Of a stretch of 64,000 nt of DNA, positions 61,884-64,000 are shown piece after piece (position 1 is the first letter of the stretch; the number at the start of each line of letters is the position of its first letter). The position numbers and the translations under genes are program-made. The notes beneath the pieces were generated by a model. That model worked only from the letters and a program-made list of their open reading frames with translations, was not told the origin of the DNA and did no database searches. Source of the stretch: Thiogranum sp. (lineage in GTDB: Bacteria > Pseudomonadota > Gammaproteobacteria > DSM-19610). The stretch is taken from the NCBI GenBank assembly GCA_030148805.1, contig JASBSS010000035.1, forward strand, positions 310,001 to 374,000. The letters are read 5' to 3'.

Positions 61884-63479
61884 TTATGCCAGAGTGATTG
61901 TTGCCAATTCGTTGTCGACCACGACCCGGTTGCTGCCGGCGCGCGTTTCCACGCGCGCCCCGAGCCAGCTGCGGAAATTGCGCGAGGCGATGTTGTCCAC
62001 ATACCACCACTCCGACTGCACGCGTTCCCGGCGCACGTCGAGCAGCAGGTAGCCGTGGGTCTTGAGCTCGACATATTTCATGTGCGGATTCATGGTCGGG
62101 ATCAGCTGCGCCAGCGGGTCGGCGGCCGGCTCCGGGAAACCCGGCGACGTGACCGACGGGGTGACGAATTCCACCGCCAGCGGGCCCAGCCCCAGAGGCG
62201 GCTGCGGCAGGGCGTTGAGCGGTTGACCCGAGTCGAGGTAGATCTCCATCGCCCAGGAACTGTGGATATCGCCGGTGAGGATCACCACATTGTCGATGGC
62301 CCGGGCGCGGATGTGTTCCAGTATCCGTAAACGCGCCTCCGGATAACCGTCCCACTGGTCCATGTTGAGGCTGACCATGTCCTCGGTCACCGGAATGCCC
62401 GCGGCCTGCAGGTCGGGTACGTTCAGGCCCTTGAGCTGACCGAACATCACCTGCTGGCCGACCAGGCGCCAGTCGGCCTGCGAGCGGTTCAACCGCTCCA
62501 GGAACCAGTCCTCCTGGGGCGCGCCCAGCAGGGTGCGCTGCGGGTCGTTGCGCGCCGGATCGGCAGGCTGGGAGACCTGCTGATCGCGCCCCTCGAGACG
62601 GGTGTCGAGCAGAATCAGGTCGGCCAGCGTTCCCCAGCTGAGGGTACGATACATGCGCCCTTCACGGATTGGCATCCATTCGTAATAGGCCTGGATGGCG
62701 GCCGCCTTGCGTACGAACCAGTCGCCCTCGCCGGGATTGTGGTTCTCCGCGCCCCCGGTCCAGGCGTCATTGGCGACTTCGTGATCGTCCCAGACGGTGA
62801 TGAACGGTTGCAACCGATGCAGCAGCGCCAGATCGGGATCGAGCTTGTACTGCCCGTGGCGATTGCGATAATCCTCGAGCGTCAGGGTCTCGTGGGGAGG
62901 TGTCGGAATCCGCCCCAGCGCCGTGCCGTCGCCATAATCGCCGTTGGCGTATTCATAGAGATAATCGCCCAGATGCAGGACGGCGTCGATGTCGCCGCGC
63001 AAGGCCAGGGCGCGATAGACATTGAAGTAGCCTTGTGGGTAGTTGGCGCAGGACACCACGCCCAGGCGCAGATTTTCCGCTGCTCCGACCGGGGCGGTAC
63101 GCGTGCGCCCGATGGGCGAGGTATAGCCGAAGGCACGAAAACGGTAATAATAGGTGCGACCGGGGTGCAGTCCGTCGACGTCCACCTTGACGGTGTAATC
63201 GCGACCCGCGTGGGTTGTCAACTGGCCGTAGCGCGCCGTGTCGCGCATTTCCCGATCGGTGGCCACTTCCCATTGTACCGCCACACTGTCGTCGGAGGTC
63301 CCGCTGATCCGCGACCAGATGACGACGCGCTCGGGCAGCGGATCGCCGCTGGCCACGCCGTGCACGAAGGGGGTCGTGAAGCCCTGGGCCTCGCGGCCGC
63401 TGTCGGCGCGAAGCGCAAAAGGCCAAAGTGCGGCCGCACCGGCGCTGCGTAGAATGAACTCACGTCGATTGATGGGCAT
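61884..63479 (-). CDS. PhoD-family alkaline phosphatase
   Basis: The 531-residue protein begins with a Tat-type signal NRREFILRSAGAAALWPF. It then has a PhoD N-terminal domain (about 40-130, PFVHGVASGDPLPERVVIW) and a metallophosphatase domain: VVSCANYPQGYFNVYRALA, LHLGDYLYEY, TVWDDHEVANDAW, ILTGDIHSSW and YVELKTHGY. These are the metal-binding motifs of PhoD. It should be exported folded and release phosphate from diesters or monoesters. It precedes a further metallophosphoesterase on the same strand. Confidence 0.92.
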   Translation of the reverse strand: MPINRREFILRSAGAAALWPFALRADSGREAQGFTTPFVHGVASGDPLPERVVIWSRISGTSDDSVAVQWEVATDREMRDTARYGQLTTHAGRDYTVKVDVDGLHPGRTYYYRFRAFGYTSPIGRTRTAPVGAAENLRLGVVSCANYPQGYFNVYRALALRGDIDAVLHLGDYLYEYANGDYGDGTALGRIPTPPHETLTLEDYRNRHGQYKLDPDLALLHRLQPFITVWDDHEVANDAWTGGAENHNPGEGDWFVRKAAAIQAYYEWMPIREGRMYRTLSWGTLADLILLDTRLEGRDQQVSQPADPARNDPQRTLLGAPQEDWFLERLNRSQADWRLVGQQVMFGQLKGLNVPDLQAAGIPVTEDMVSLNMDQWDGYPEARLRILEHIRARAIDNVVILTGDIHSSWAMEIYLDSGQPLNALPQPPLGLGPLAVEFVTPSVTSPGFPEPAADPLAQLIPTMNPHMKYVELKTHGYLLLDVRRERVQSEWWYVDNIASRNFRSWLGARVETRAGSNRVVVDNELATITLA

Positions 63480-63512
63480 TGGCGCCTCCGGATAGCGTGG
63501 TCAGGAAGGAAC

Positions 63513-64000
63513 TCAGGGTGTTCGTGGCAGGCTCTTCTCGAACGCCTGGGTGGGAATCCCGCTCAGCGGGTCGACCGTATACGCGGTGGCGGTGAACCGG
63601 TCGCCGTCCAGTTCGATCCAGAAAAAGCCCAGGGTGCCGTCGGCCTGCCAGTAGCTCGGGTTGCGCGCCGCATCGCCGAAGCTGCGGGTTTTGGCGCCTG
63701 CCCCGGAGATGATGAAGAAGGTCTTGCCACAATCGCTCACCGGCTTGAGCCACTCCAGGTCGTGATCGTGGCCGCTGAACAGCACATCCACTTTGCCGCA
63801 CACCGATTGTTCGAGAAAAGCTTTGTAATAGCGACCGCTGGCCTGTTCGGACAGGACGCCGGCGCCGCTGTCGTAATGGCCGGCGTCGCCGTGCTGGCCA
63901 TTGGAAATATAGGGGTGGTGCGCAAAGGCGATCTTCCAGCGGCCGGTGGACGCGTGCAGCGCCTCCTGCACCCACTGGAATTGCTCACGGCCATAGATGG
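63513..64000 (-). CDS. Metallophosphoesterase (partial, N-terminus outside window)
   Basis: The 162 C-terminal codons are present, and the start is past the right edge. The segment has YGREQFQWVQEAL, KIAFAHHPYISNGQHGD, a DVLFSGHDHDLEWL motif (GHDH of calcineurin-like phosphoesterases), and FIISGAGAKTRSFG. It resembles purple-acid/Acp5-type phosphatases. It runs in the same direction as the PhoD gene, 33 bp apart. Exported status cannot be judged without the N-terminus. Confidence 0.82.
   Translation of the reverse strand, partial: IYGREQFQWVQEALHASTGRWKIAFAHHPYISNGQHGDAGHYDSGAGVLSEQASGRYYKAFLEQSVCGKVDVLFSGHDHDLEWLKPVSDCGKTFFIISGAGAKTRSFGDAARNPSYWQADGTLGFFWIELDGDRFTATAYTVDPLSGIPTQAFEKSLPRTP

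Overview
The window reads as chromosome of a GC-rich gammaproteobacterium, probably an autotroph of the sulfur-oxidiser or purple-sulfur kind. The sequence shows a proteobacterial phosphoribulokinase, small c-type cytochromes, a heme A synthase, DsrE-like and TusA-like sulfur-relay proteins, and the envelope-sorting systems common in such genomes (rhombosortase with its lipoprotein, VPEP/PEP-CTERM tails, a probable MrtJ-type intramembrane protease). The taxon is inferred from gene content, not proven.

Layout. 1-25.6 kb is ordinary core chromosome: sixA (partial) and a cation P-type ATPase; purEK divergent from purC; a small CPBP protease; an HDOD protein; cytochrome c; ctaA; a FIST-domain protein; prk; thiS-thiG-trmB; an acyl-CoA synthetase; a VPEP-CTERM protein; an OmpA-type lipoprotein; a nucleotidyltransferase; tRNA-Gly(CCC); asmA-like; two UDP-sugar genes (dehydrogenase, then epimerase); mutY-yggX; tRNA-Phe(GAA).

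25.70-38.26 kb is an integrated genomic island. A 46-bp exact copy of the tRNA-Phe 3' end (25704-25749) recurs at 38219-38264, and a tyrosine integrase reads inward from the tRNA side. Paired CGGTACAC sites lie at both ends. Inside are an AlpA-like and an O-like wHTH gene, about 1 kb of palindrome-rich non-coding DNA, a second tyrosine recombinase, an XRE regulator with a terminator in its leader, and a visibly AT-richer cargo block (30.6-35.5 kb). The cargo holds an adenylate-kinase-like P-loop protein, two related proteins of unknown family (31293-32033 and 34114-34680), a small HTH protein, an ImmA/IrrE metallopeptidase followed by a PIN-like protein, and a BpsA-like transferase with an NPPW motif. 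A Fic protein with a degenerate active site and a DUF6933-like gene follow. This cargo is the best candidate for an undescribed defence, toxin or modification system. A second, catalytically intact Fic gene with an unusual TTCGAT operator array and a broken XRE remnant lies just outside the right end.

40.3-64 kb is core and envelope sequence again: lplT-aas lysophospholipid repair with a nearby XRE regulator; rhombotarget lipoprotein plus rhombosortase; a secreted lipase; a secreted lamin-tail/phospholipase-D protein; a diheme cytochrome; a PhoX-family protein; a TPR protein; a TusA-like protein; a two-gene RND efflux system; a CBS-GGDEF-EAL signalling protein; a second VPEP-CTERM-like protein; a PhoD-family phosphatase; and a partial metallophosphoesterase. 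No rRNA and no CRISPR array were seen.
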